From Rhizobacter sp. AJA081-3 (GTDB taxonomy: Bacteria; Pseudomonadota; Gammaproteobacteria; Burkholderiales; Burkholderiaceae_C), in the NCBI RefSeq assembly GCF_017795745.1, contig NZ_CP059067.1:4712001-4776000 (forward strand): a stretch of DNA of 64,000 nt. Reading direction: 5' to 3'. The position numbers were made by a program, and so were the translations under genes. The notes below the pieces were generated by a model. It was not told the origin of the DNA. It saw only the letters and a program-made list of their open reading frames with translations, and did not search any database. The number at the start of each line of letters is the position of its first letter. The stretch's first letter is position 1. Below are positions 43,486 to 51,367 of the stretch, one piece after another.

Positions 43486-43911
43486 ATGACACACCCCCCG
43501 CTGAAACGCGCCGCGCGACTGGCGCTGACCGCCCTGCTCTCTGCCATGGTGCTCGCCCCGCTGAGCGCCCAGGCACAGACCTGGGAATACAAGTCCTACA
43601 AGAGGAGCCTGGGCGGCCAGTACAACAAGGAAAACTTCGTCGTGGGCACCATCAAGCTGGAGGAGAAGGACGGCAAGGCGACGTTCTTCACCAACGCCGG
43701 CGTCATGGATGCCTGCCGCCGCGCCGAGGTGCCGGCGCAGGTGACTCGCACCGACGCCGAGATCACCATCGAGCCGGAGATCTCGCTGGCCGGCTGCGAG
43801 AAGTTCCGCCTCGTCATCCGCACCGACGGCAGCGGCGGCCGCCGCGAGCTTTGGCGCAACGACAAGTGGGTCGACTCGAAGTGGGACCACGGGCTGACGC
43901 CCAAGCAGTGA
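43486..43911 (+). CDS. Secreted protein of unknown function, beta-rich
   Basis: A 141-residue exported protein. The signal peptide is LTALLSAMVLAPLSAQAQ (residues 14-31). The mature part is WEYKSYKRSLGGQYNKENF, VGTIKLEEKDGKATFFTNAG, CRRAEVPAQVTRTDAEITIE, LAGCEKFRLVIRTDGSGG, with two cysteines likely to pair. No known domain is recognised. An AAGGAGG site precedes ATG 43486, 32 bases after the neighbouring secreted-protein gene, so both may share a transcript. A hairpin follows at 43916. Confidence 0.82.
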   Translation: MTHPPLKRAARLALTALLSAMVLAPLSAQAQTWEYKSYKRSLGGQYNKENFVVGTIKLEEKDGKATFFTNAGVMDACRRAEVPAQVTRTDAEITIEPEISLAGCEKFRLVIRTDGSGGRRELWRNDKWVDSKWDHGLTPKQ

Positions 43912-43915
43912 TCGA

Positions 43916-43935
43916 TGCGCCGCCTTCGCGGCGCA
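43916..43935. terminator. Hairpin between converging secreted-protein and pntB genes
   Basis: Arms TGCGCCGC and GCGGCGCA flank CTTC. It sits in the 31-base gap between the stops at 43911 and 43943. No U-tract is seen on either side, so it is a probable bidirectional terminator with low certainty. Confidence 0.5.
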
Positions 43936-43942
43936 GCGCCGC

Positions 43943-45358
43943 TCAGCTGTTGAGCGCGGCCTGCACCTCGTCGAGCATCTTCTTCGCGTCGCCGAACAGC
44001 ATCCGGTTGTTCTCCTTGTAGAACAGCGGATTGTCGACGCCGGCATAGCCCGAGGCCATGCTGCGCTTCATCACGATCGAGGTCTTGGCCTTCCACACTT
44101 CCAGCACCGGCATGCCGGCGATCGGGCTGGAGGGATCTTCCTGCGCGGCCGGGTTCACGATGTCGTTGGCACCGATGACCATGGCCACGTCGGTGGCCGG
44201 GAAGTCCTCGTTGATCTCGTCCATCTCGAGCACGATGTCGTAGGGCACCTTGGCCTCGGCGAGCAGCACGTTCATGTGGCCCGGCATGCGGCCGGCCACC
44301 GGGTGGATGCCGAAGCGCACGTTGACGCCCTTGGCGCGCAGGATCTTGGTGATCTCGCACACCACGTGCTGGGCCTGTGCCACCGCCATGCCGTAGCCCG
44401 GCACGATGACGACGTTCTTCGCGTCCTTGAGCAGCTCGGCCGTCTCCACCGCGCTGATCGGCGTCACCTCGCCGGCCGGCTGCGCGGCACCGCCGGCTCC
44501 GGCCGGGGCGGGCGCACCGCCGCCGAAGCCACCGGCGATCACGCTGATGAAGTTGCGGTTCATCGCGCGGCACATGATGTACGAGAGGATCGCACCCGAG
44601 GAGCCGACCAGCGCGCCGATGACGATCAGCAGGTCGTTGCCGAGCATGAAGCCGGTGGCCGCCGCCGCCCATCCGGAGTAGCTGTTGAGCATCGAGACGA
44701 CCACCGGCATGTCGGCGCCGCCGATGGCCATGACCATGTGGATGCCGAACAGCAGCGCGATCACCGTCATCACGAGCAGCGGCGTCAAACCCGCCTGCAT
44801 GGTCTCGGCCTGCAGGAAGGCACGGCCGAACCAGACCACGAGCAGCAGGGCGACCAGGTTCATCCAGTGCCGGCCCGGCAGCAGCATCGGCTTGCCGCCG
44901 ATCTTGCCCGACAGCTTGCCGAAGGCGATCACCGAGCCCGAGAAGGTGATGGCGCCGATCAGGATGCCGATGTAGACCTCGCCCTCGTGGATGGCCTTCT
45001 CGGCCGGCGTGGCGAAGACGATCGAGGTGTCGACGTAGCTCGCGAAGCCGACCAGGCAGGCCGCCAGGCCCACCAGGCTGTGCATCAGCGCGACGAGCTC
45101 GGGCATCTGCGTCATCTGCACCTTCTTCGCGGCGTACAGACCGATGCTGCCGCCGATGACGAGGGCGCCGATGATCCAGGCGTAGCCGGCCGGCGTGACG
45201 CGTGGGCTGAGCACGGTGGCGATCACCGCGATCGCCATGCCGATCATGCCGAACAGGTTGCCGCGGCGGGCGGTCTCCGGGTTGGCGAGCCCTCCGAGGC
45301 TGAGGATGAAGAGGATGGTGGCGCCGATGTAGGCGACGGTGGCGAGACTGGCGGTCAT
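43943..45358 (-). CDS. pntB: NAD(P) transhydrogenase subunit beta
   Basis: A 471-residue inner-membrane protein, the proton-translocating and NADP-binding subunit. About nine helices come first (residues 1-260), from [20 protein letters not shown] onward. The NADP-binding domain III has [58 protein letters not shown] and [20 protein letters not shown]. It pairs with PntA, encoded 10 bases upstream, to make NADPH from NADH and the proton gradient. A low-complexity Gly/Ala linker ([14 protein letters not shown]) before domain III is slightly longer than usual. Confidence 0.98.
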   Translation of the reverse strand: MTASLATVAYIGATILFILSLGGLANPETARRGNLFGMIGMAIAVIATVLSPRVTPAGYAWIIGALVIGGSIGLYAAKKVQMTQMPELVALMHSLVGLAACLVGFASYVDTSIVFATPAEKAIHEGEVYIGILIGAITFSGSVIAFGKLSGKIGGKPMLLPGRHWMNLVALLLVVWFGRAFLQAETMQAGLTPLLVMTVIALLFGIHMVMAIGGADMPVVVSMLNSYSGWAAAATGFMLGNDLLIVIGALVGSSGAILSYIMCRAMNRNFISVIAGGFGGGAPAPAGAGGAAQPAGEVTPISAVETAELLKDAKNVVIVPGYGMAVAQAQHVVCEITKILRAKGVNVRFGIHPVAGRMPGHMNVLLAEAKVPYDIVLEMDEINEDFPATDVAMVIGANDIVNPAAQEDPSSPIAGMPVLEVWKAKTSIVMKRSMASGYAGVDNPLFYKENNRMLFGDAKKMLDEVQAALNS

Positions 45359-45368
45359 CTTCGTGGCC

Positions 45369-46946
45369 TCACTTGCGGAACATGGCCAGCATGCGACGCG
45401 TCACCGCGAAGCCGCCGAACATGTTGATGGCGGTCAGCACGAGCGCGAGCACGGCCATGCCGAGGATCAGGGCATTCGGCCGGTCGGCGCCGGCGCCCTC
45501 GAGCGGCGGCGCGATCTGGATCAGCGCGCCGATGGCGATGATCGAGGAGATCGCGTTGGTCACGCTCATCAGCGGCGTGTGCAGCGAGGGCGTGACGTTC
45601 CAGATCACCATGTAGCCGATGAAGCAGGCCAGCACGAACACCGTGAAGTGCGACAGGAACGAAGCCGGCGCGAACATGCCAACGACGAACAGCGCGAGCG
45701 CGCCGACGCCGAAGGTGATGGCCAGCGACTTGGCCGACATCGGCTCGCTGGCGCCATGGCCGTGGCCCTTGGCGGCAGGTGCCGCCACCGCGGCGGGTTT
45801 GGGCGCGGGCGCCGGCAGCTTGAGCGGCGGCGCCGGCCAGGTGATGGCGCCGTCCTTGATGACCGTGAGGCCGCGGATGGCGTCGTCTTCCATGTTGACG
45901 TTGACGACGCCGTCCTTGGTCTTGCACAGCTCCTCGGTCAGGCGCAGCAGATTGTTCGAGTAGAGGGTCGAGGACTGCTTGGCCAGCCGGCTGACCAGAT
46001 CCGTGTAGCCGACGATGGTGACGCCGTGCTTGACCACCGATTGGCCGGGTTCGGTCAGCTCGCAGTTGCCGCCCTGCTCGGCCGCCATGTCGACGATCAC
46101 GCTGCCGGGTTTCATGCTCCTCACCATCTCGGCGGTGATGAGTTTCGGCGCGGGCTTGCCCGGGATCAGCGCGGTGGTGATGATGATGTCGACCTCGCGC
46201 GCCTGCTTGGCGTACATCTCGCGCTGCGCCTGCTGGAAGCCTTCGCTCATGACCTTGGCGTAGCCGCCGCCGCCGGAGCCTTCTTCCTCGTAGTCGACCT
46301 TGACAAACTCGCCGCCCAGCGAAACCACCTGGTCAGCCACCTCGGCGCGCGTGTCGTTGGCGCGCACGATGGCGCCCAGCCCCGCGGCCGTGCCGATCGC
46401 GGCCAGGCCCGCCACGCCGGCACCGGCGATGAACACCTTGGCCGGCGGGATCTTGCCCGCGGCCGTGATCTGGCCGTTGAAGAAGCGGCCGAAGGCGTTG
46501 GCCGCCTCGATCACCGCGCGGTAGCCGGCGACGCCGGCCATCGAGGTCAGCGCATCCATCTTCTGCGCGCGCGACAGCTGGCGCGGCAGCGCGTCGATCG
46601 CCAGCACGGTGGCTTTCCTGGCCGCGAGCGCCTGCATCAGCTCCGGGTTCTGCGCCGGCCAGACGAAGCCGACCAGCGCACCGCCTTCGCGCATCAGCGC
46701 CACCTCGTCGAGGCTGGGCGGGCGCACCTTGAAGACGATGTCGCTCTTCGCCCAGAGCTCGGCGGCGCTGCCGATCACCTCGGCCCCGGCGGTGCGGTAG
46801 GTGTCGTCGTCGAAGTTCGCCGCGGCGCCGGCGCCGCTCTGCACGGCCACCGAGAAGCCCAGCTTGACCAGCTTCTCGACCACGTCGGGCACGGTCGCGA
46901 CGCGCTTTTCCCCAACCGCCGTCTCCAGCGGGACTCCAATCAGCAT
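45369..46946 (-). CDS. pntA: NAD(P) transhydrogenase subunit alpha
   Basis: A 525-residue fused alpha subunit (E. coli 510). ATG 46946 has GAGGAG upstream. Domain I binds [63 protein letters not shown], and [21 protein letters not shown] linker rich in Ala, Pro and Lys follows (residues about 400-425), then three or four membrane helices ([19 protein letters not shown], ...[19 protein letters not shown]). The fused form is typical of proteobacteria. It is divergent from the Nudix gene and shares an operon with pntB. Confidence 0.97.
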   Translation of the reverse strand: MLIGVPLETAVGEKRVATVPDVVEKLVKLGFSVAVQSGAGAAANFDDDTYRTAGAEVIGSAAELWAKSDIVFKVRPPSLDEVALMREGGALVGFVWPAQNPELMQALAARKATVLAIDALPRQLSRAQKMDALTSMAGVAGYRAVIEAANAFGRFFNGQITAAGKIPPAKVFIAGAGVAGLAAIGTAAGLGAIVRANDTRAEVADQVVSLGGEFVKVDYEEEGSGGGGYAKVMSEGFQQAQREMYAKQAREVDIIITTALIPGKPAPKLITAEMVRSMKPGSVIVDMAAEQGGNCELTEPGQSVVKHGVTIVGYTDLVSRLAKQSSTLYSNNLLRLTEELCKTKDGVVNVNMEDDAIRGLTVIKDGAITWPAPPLKLPAPAPKPAAVAAPAAKGHGHGASEPMSAKSLAITFGVGALALFVVGMFAPASFLSHFTVFVLACFIGYMVIWNVTPSLHTPLMSVTNAISSIIAIGALIQIAPPLEGAGADRPNALILGMAVLALVLTAINMFGGFAVTRRMLAMFRK

Positions 46947-47034
46947 GGGATGCTCCTCGGTCCTTGTTATGTGCGGATTCTGGCATTCTCCACGGCCCAC
47001 CGGCCCGATTCGGTGCCTGACTAACATCTCAGCC

Positions 47035-47532
47035 ATGACTGAACGTTGGAAGCCCAGTGTCACCGTCGCCGCGATCATCGAGCGCGACGGCCGCTACCTG
47101 CTCGTCGAGGAGCACACCCCGGAAGGGCTGAAGCTGAACAACCCGGCCGGCCACCTGGACCCGGGCGAGAGCCCGCAGCAGGGCGTGGAGCGCGAGGCGC
47201 TGGAGGAAACGGCCCGGGTCTTCACGCCCGACCGGCTGGTCGGCGTCTACCTGTCGCGCTTCCGGCGGCCGGCCACGGGGGAGGATGTGACCTACGTGCG
47301 TTTCGCCTTCGGCGGCACGGTGGGAGAAGCGGATGCGTCACGCGCGCTGGACGATGGCATCGTGCGCACGCTGTGGATGACGCTGGACGAGGTGCGCGCA
47401 AGCCGGATGCGACACCGCAGCGGGCTGGTGCAACGCTGCATCGAGGACCATGCATCCGGGCGGCGGCTGCCGCTGGACACGATCACGACCGATCCGACGG
47501 TCTACACGCCGGAGATCAAGCCGGGCGGCTGA
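47035..47532 (+). CDS. Nudix hydrolase
   Basis: A 165-residue pyrophosphohydrolase. The Nudix box is near residues 38-60: [20 protein letters not shown] followed by TARV; Gly, Glu, Arg-Glu and Glu-Glu are all kept, with Ala where Gly is usual at the end. The rest has [20 protein letters not shown] and [20 protein letters not shown]. Homologues in betaproteobacteria act on nucleoside diphosphate derivatives, sometimes on HMP-PP or phosphatase-like substrates; the exact one is unknown. The start overlaps nothing and is divergent from pntA (88 bases between starts). Confidence 0.93.
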   Translation: MTERWKPSVTVAAIIERDGRYLLVEEHTPEGLKLNNPAGHLDPGESPQQGVEREALEETARVFTPDRLVGVYLSRFRRPATGEDVTYVRFAFGGTVGEADASRALDDGIVRTLWMTLDEVRASRMRHRSGLVQRCIEDHASGRRLPLDTITTDPTVYTPEIKPGG

Positions 47533-47565
47533 GCGCTGCGGCCCGGCCCGCCGGCGGAGCGTGGA

Positions 47566-47763
47566 TTACTTGCCGAGCGGCGCCTTGCCGGTCGGGTCTT
47601 TCCAGTCGCGGTAGTGGGGCAGGTCGCCCAGGCCGCTGTCGAGCTTCTCGCCCTGCACCTGCACCGTGGGTGCCGAGGCGGTGTCGGCCGGCGCGGCGCC
47701 GGCGGGAACGAGCGTGACGGCGCCCAGGGCGCTGGCCAGGACGGGGATCCAGAGGGCTTTCAT
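47566..47763 (-). CDS. Small secreted protein of unknown function
   Basis: A 65-residue precursor. The signal peptide MKALWIPVLASALGAVTLVP ends near AGAAPADT. The short mature part has APTVQVQGEKLDSGLGDLPH and YRDWKDPTGKAPLGK, which may be an assembled beta-strand peptide. ATG 47763 has GAAGGAA upstream. It converges with the Nudix gene, 33 bases apart. No family is recognised; the similar DLPHYRDWKDPTG tail occurs in small secreted proteins of related bacteria, as far as I recall. Confidence 0.68.
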   Translation of the reverse strand: MKALWIPVLASALGAVTLVPAGAAPADTASAPTVQVQGEKLDSGLGDLPHYRDWKDPTGKAPLGK

Positions 47764-47906
47764 CGCGGTTCCTTCTTCCACCGGAGGGCGGTGAAGGGAC
47801 TCTAGTCACCGGGCCGGCGGAATGACTGGAACAAGATCACAGTTGCATAGCCTTGCGTCGCGCGAAAGGCCTCTGTCCGTGACGATGTGCGCGATCGGCG
47901 GCCAGG

Positions 47907-48752
47907 TCAGGTGCGCAAGGTGGCCACGGCGTCCATCGTCAGCCAGCCTTCGTGGTCCTGCGCCCACAGCCGCACGGTGTCGCCCTCGCGCTGGCCGTTG
48001 ACTCGCAAGGGGTGCAGGTCGAAGGTCGGCCGCACGGCCTTGAAGCGGAAGCCGGCCACGTCGGCGTCGGGCAGTTCGCGGCGCAGCAGGTCCATCAGCA
48101 GCGTGGCGATCAGCGGGCCATGCACGACCAGGCCCGGGTAGCCCTCGACCTCGGTGACGTAGCGGCGGTCGTAGTGGATGCGGTGGCCGTTGAAGGTGAG
48201 CGCGGAGTAGCGGAACAGCAGCACGTCGTCGGGCACGATCTCGCGCTGCCAGGCGGCGCCCTGCGGCGCCGGTTGAGGTGGCGGCTCAATGTCGCCCGGC
48301 TGCTTCGCATCGCGGTAGACGATGTCGTGGAACTCGACCAGCGCCGGCTCCTCCGCGCCGCCGACGCGGATCTCGTGGCGCACCTTCACGAAGACGAGCG
48401 GGCCGCTTCGTCCCTCCTTGGCCGTCACATCGGCGATCGTCGAGCTGCGCTCTGCACGGTCGCCTACGCGCAGCGGCGCGCGGAACTCGAACTGGCTGCC
48501 TGCCCACATGCGCCGCGGCAGCGGCACCGGCGGCAGGAAGCCGCCGCGCTTCGCGTGGCCGTCGGGGCCGAGTTCGCTCTGGCGATGCAGCGGCAGGAAG
48601 TACAACCAGTGCCACAGCGGCGGCAGCGCCGTGCCCAGCGCCACGTCCCAGGCCGGGTGGTCCAGCGTGGCCTTTAGCGCGGCCACCGGCGTAGCGCCGA
48701 ACACGTCGTGGCGCGTCTCGCTGCGGCCGATCCAGTCGGAGAAGTCGTCCAT
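47907..48752 (-). CDS. MaoC/hot-dog hydratase, mesaconyl-C4-CoA hydratase-like
   Basis: A 281-residue double hot-dog fold protein. It begins [20 protein letters not shown], then [40 protein letters not shown], and [10 protein letters not shown]. The MaoC active-site region is [20 protein letters not shown], with the Asn-His-His/Asp cluster, then [20 protein letters not shown]. The sequence fits FAS1-like dehydratase proteins annotated as mesaconyl-C4-CoA hydratase or itaconyl-CoA hydratase. It may hydrate a CoA ester of a short dicarboxylic acid or an aromatic breakdown product. It is divergent from mnmA with 38 bases between the starts. Confidence 0.87.
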   Translation of the reverse strand: MDDFSDWIGRSETRHDVFGATPVAALKATLDHPAWDVALGTALPPLWHWLYFLPLHRQSELGPDGHAKRGGFLPPVPLPRRMWAGSQFEFRAPLRVGDRAERSSTIADVTAKEGRSGPLVFVKVRHEIRVGGAEEPALVEFHDIVYRDAKQPGDIEPPPQPAPQGAAWQREIVPDDVLLFRYSALTFNGHRIHYDRRYVTEVEGYPGLVVHGPLIATLLMDLLRRELPDADVAGFRFKAVRPTFDLHPLRVNGQREGDTVRLWAQDHEGWLTMDAVATLRT

Positions 48753-48778
48753 GCCGACAGTGTGCCGCGGCCCCGCCG

Positions 48779-48784
48779 GATAAT
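48779..48784 (+). promoter_or_regulatory. Putative -10 box of mnmA, very close to the start codon
   Basis: GATAAT lies six bases before the mnmA ATG (GATAAT, CCCGCC, ATG), the same spacing as at argS. No Shine-Dalgarno sequence is present. A CGACAG at about 48755-48760 could be a weak -35. A leaderless message is possible. Confidence 0.3.
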
Positions 48785-48790
48785 CCCGCC

Positions 48791-49897
48791 ATGGGCAAAC
48801 AACGGGTCGTCGTCGGGCTGTCCGGCGGCGTCGACTCCGCCGTCAGCGCCTGGCTGCTCAAGCAGCAAGGGCACGAGGTCGTCGGCATCTTCATGAAGAA
48901 CTGGGAGGACGACGACGACTCCGAGTACTGCTCGAGCAACGTCGACTTCGTCGATGCCGCCGCGGTGGCCGACGTGATCGGCATCGAGATCGAGCACGTC
49001 AACTTCGCCGCCGACTACAAGGACCGCGTCTTCGCCGAGTTCCTGCGCGAGTACCAGGCCGGCCGCACGCCCAACCCCGACGTGCTGTGCAACGCCGAGA
49101 TCAAGTTCAAGGCCTTCCTCGACCATGCGATGCGGCTGGGCGCGCAGAAGATCGCCACCGGGCACTACGCCCGCGTGCGCGAACGCGCGGGACAGTTCGA
49201 ATTGCTCAAGGGCCTGGATCCGCTGAAGGACCAGAGCTACTTCCTGCACCGGCTGAACCAGGCGCAGCTGGCCAAGACGCTGTTCCCGGTGGGCGAGCTG
49301 CCCAAGACCGAGGTTCGCCGCCTGGCCGAGGAGATCGGCCTGCCGAATGCGAAGAAGAAGGACTCGACCGGCATCTGCTTCATCGGCGAGCGGCCGTTCC
49401 GCGAGTTCCTCAACCGTTACCTCGCCAACACGCCCGGGCCGATCAAGGACGACCGCGGCCGCACGATCGGCGAGCACGTGGGCCTGAGCTTCTACACGCT
49501 CGGCCAGCGCAAGGGCATCGGCATCGGCGGGCTGAAGGAGCGCGGCGCGGCCAAGGGCGGCAGCGAGCACGAACCTTGGTTCGTGGCGCGCAAGGACATG
49601 GCGGCGAACACGCTTCATGCGGTGCAGGGCCACGATCACCCCTGGCTGCTTTCGCCGGCGCTGCATGCCGACGATGCGAGCTGGGTGGCCGGGCAGCCGC
49701 CCGCGGCGGGCACGTACGGCGCGAAGACACGCTACCGGCAGGCCGACGCCGCCTGCGCTTTCGAGGCCGATGGCACAAGGGCCTTCTCGCTGCGTTTCGG
49801 CGAACCGCAGTGGGCCGTCACGCCGGGCCAGTCGGCGGTGCTCTACGACGGCGAGGTCTGCCTGGGCGGCGGCGTGATCGACGCAGCGCTCGTTTGA
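48791..49897 (+). CDS. mnmA: tRNA 2-thiouridylase MnmA
   Basis: A 368-residue PP-loop enzyme that makes 2-thiouridine at the wobble position of tRNA-Glu, -Gln and -Lys. The PP-loop is [20 protein letters not shown]. The catalytic cysteines are in [18 protein letters not shown] and [12 protein letters not shown], which form the active-site disulfide or persulfide pair. Later features are [17 protein letters not shown] and a C-terminal RNA-binding beta-barrel ending [14 protein letters not shown]. Length and motifs are normal. It converges with the CAP-domain gene, one base apart. Confidence 0.98.
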   Translation: MGKQRVVVGLSGGVDSAVSAWLLKQQGHEVVGIFMKNWEDDDDSEYCSSNVDFVDAAAVADVIGIEIEHVNFAADYKDRVFAEFLREYQAGRTPNPDVLCNAEIKFKAFLDHAMRLGAQKIATGHYARVRERAGQFELLKGLDPLKDQSYFLHRLNQAQLAKTLFPVGELPKTEVRRLAEEIGLPNAKKKDSTGICFIGERPFREFLNRYLANTPGPIKDDRGRTIGEHVGLSFYTLGQRKGIGIGGLKERGAAKGGSEHEPWFVARKDMAANTLHAVQGHDHPWLLSPALHADDASWVAGQPPAAGTYGAKTRYRQADAACAFEADGTRAFSLRFGEPQWAVTPGQSAVLYDGEVCLGGGVIDAALV

Positions 49898-49898
49898 C

Positions 49899-50564
49899 TC
49901 AGCGCGGCCGCGCCAGGTCCATCGTCCAGTAGTTGGAGTAGGTGGTGGCCTGGCTGCCCCTGACGATGCACGCCATGCCGATCTGCGTGAAGTTCGGGTT
50001 CATGATGTTCGCGCAGTGGCCGTCGCTGGCCATCCAGCCGTCCATCACGATGTTCACCGTGCCGTAGCCGGCGGCGATGTTCTCGCCCAGGGCGCTCCAG
50101 GCGTAGCCGGTGGCATTGACGCGCGTGCTCAGCGTGCTGCCGTTCGAGCCGGTGTGCGAGAAGAAGTTGTTCGTCACCATGTCCTGCGAGTGCGCGGCTG
50201 CGGCCTGCGTGAGCTGAGTGCTCCAGGTCAGCGGCCCGGCCGGCGCGAAGCTGCCCCGCGCCCCGCAGGTGGCCCCCGCGGCACGCAGCTGGTTGACGCG
50301 CGCCAGCGTGCTGGCCACGAAATCGGGCAAGGCGCAGGTGGTGTCGGCCGACGGCGCAGGTGCAGGTGCAGGTGCAGGTGCAGGTGCAGGTGCAGGTGCA
50401 GGTGCAGGTGCGGGTGCAGGTGCGGGTGCCGGAGCCGGAGCCGGGACAGGCACCGGCGCACCGGCGTTACTCTCGGGCGCCGCGGTATCGCCGCCGCCAC
50501 CGCAAGCGGACACGAGTGCCGCGAGCCACAGCGTGGCCAGGCGACGGGAAGTGGGGGATGACAT
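49899..50564 (-). CDS. CAP/SCP-domain lipoprotein with a Pro-Ala repeat linker
   Basis: A 221-residue protein. A lipoprotein signal with cysteine at VSAC (LAALVSACGGGGD) suggests membrane anchoring; an ATG at 50564 is the best start. Next is a Pro-Ala repeat linker (about residues 38-80, PAPAPAP) encoded by a hexanucleotide tandem repeat. The CAP domain runs from DFVASTLARVNQLRAAGATC: WSTQLTQAAAAHSQDM, NNFFSHTGSNGSTLSTRVN, GENIAAGYGTVNIVMDGWMA, GHCANIMNPNFTQIGMA and YWTMDLA. The His-Glu-His style residues (SHTG, GENI, GHCANI) are kept. Function outside the cell is unknown. Confidence 0.92.
   Translation of the reverse strand: MSSPTSRRLATLWLAALVSACGGGGDTAAPESNAGAPVPVPAPAPAPAPAPAPAPAPAPAPAPAPAPAPAPSADTTCALPDFVASTLARVNQLRAAGATCGARGSFAPAGPLTWSTQLTQAAAAHSQDMVTNNFFSHTGSNGSTLSTRVNATGYAWSALGENIAAGYGTVNIVMDGWMASDGHCANIMNPNFTQIGMACIVRGSQATTYSNYWTMDLARPR
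50359..50430. repeat. Hexanucleotide tandem repeat (GGTGCA) inside the CAP-domain gene
   Basis: Twelve units of GGTGCN follow one another; the first eight are exact GGTGCA and the rest vary in the last base. Two GGAGCC units follow. Read on the minus strand they encode alternating Pro and Ala. Units are six bases, so gain or loss of a unit keeps the frame and changes the linker length. Confidence 0.95.
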
Positions 50565-50764
50565 GGGCGGCAAGGCTAGCCATCCGTGCCCGGCACAGGG
50601 GTGAAGAACGGTAAGCACCCGTCTCGAAGCCTGCACGGGCGTGACATGCACCACGGCACCCGGGCGAACTCAAGTCCCTGCCTGCGCTTCCGATAGTCAT
50701 CATGCGGTGCCCCCTACGAGGCATCGATTCGCCCGTCCCGGCCCTGCCGCATCCCGTGCCCTTC

Positions 50765-51367
50765 ATGCCTGCCGTCCGCCTTGCCCTGTTGCTCGCCGCC
50801 GCCGCCCCGCTCGTGCAGGCGGCGCCCTTGAGCGTCACCGTCACCGACGCGGCGGGCAAGCCGCTGGCCGATGCGGTCGTGATGCTCGAGCCAGCCACAG
50901 GCAAGGCGCCGGTCAAGCCACTGCCCGACGTCGAGATCTCGCAAGCCAAGCGGCAGTTCAACCCGCGCGTGACGTTGATCACGGTGGGCACCAGGGTCGC
51001 CTTCCCGAATTTCGACACGGTGCGCCACCACGTCTATTCGTTCTCGCAGGCGAAGACCTTCGAGCTCAAGCTCTATGCCGGAGTGCCGGCCGCACCGATC
51101 GTCTTCGACAAGCCCGGCCTGGCCGTGCTCGGCTGCAACATCCACGACCGCATGGCGGCCTGGGTGGTGGTGGCTGACACGCCCTGGTTCGCGCGCACCG
51201 CGGCCGACGGCACGGCGCGCATCGATGGCGCACCTGCGGGCGCCTACCGCCTGGCCGCCTGGCACCCGGGCCTGCCGGCCAACAGCGCGCCCGTCGTGCA
51301 GAACCTGCTGATCGGCAGCAGCGAGCAGCGCGAGACGGTGCAACTCGCTGTGGACGCCGCGCCATGA
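50765..51367 (+). CDS. Secreted cupredoxin-like protein (often annotated as methylamine utilization protein)
   Basis: A 200-residue exported protein with signal peptide MPAVRLALLLAAAAPLVQAA at the start chosen (ATG 50765). The mature part begins with a carboxypeptidase-regulatory-like strand pattern (LSVTVTDAAGKPLADAVVML). A blue-copper-type region follows: TRVAFPNFDTVRHHVYSFSQ with His, and LAVLGCNIHDRMAAWVVVAD, which gives Cys-x-x-His-x-x-Met, the spacing of type-1 copper ligands. The C-terminal strand has AYRLAAWHPGLPANS. The stop overlaps the GGDEF/EAL gene, suggesting joint function. Copper binding is inferred from the motif only. Confidence 0.87.
   Translation: MPAVRLALLLAAAAPLVQAAPLSVTVTDAAGKPLADAVVMLEPATGKAPVKPLPDVEISQAKRQFNPRVTLITVGTRVAFPNFDTVRHHVYSFSQAKTFELKLYAGVPAAPIVFDKPGLAVLGCNIHDRMAAWVVVADTPWFARTAADGTARIDGAPAGAYRLAAWHPGLPANSAPVVQNLLIGSSEQRETVQLAVDAAP

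Noticed and set aside
50359-50430. Possible CRISPR-like array
   Set aside because: Units are six bases with no spacers and lie inside a coding sequence; this is a simple tandem repeat.
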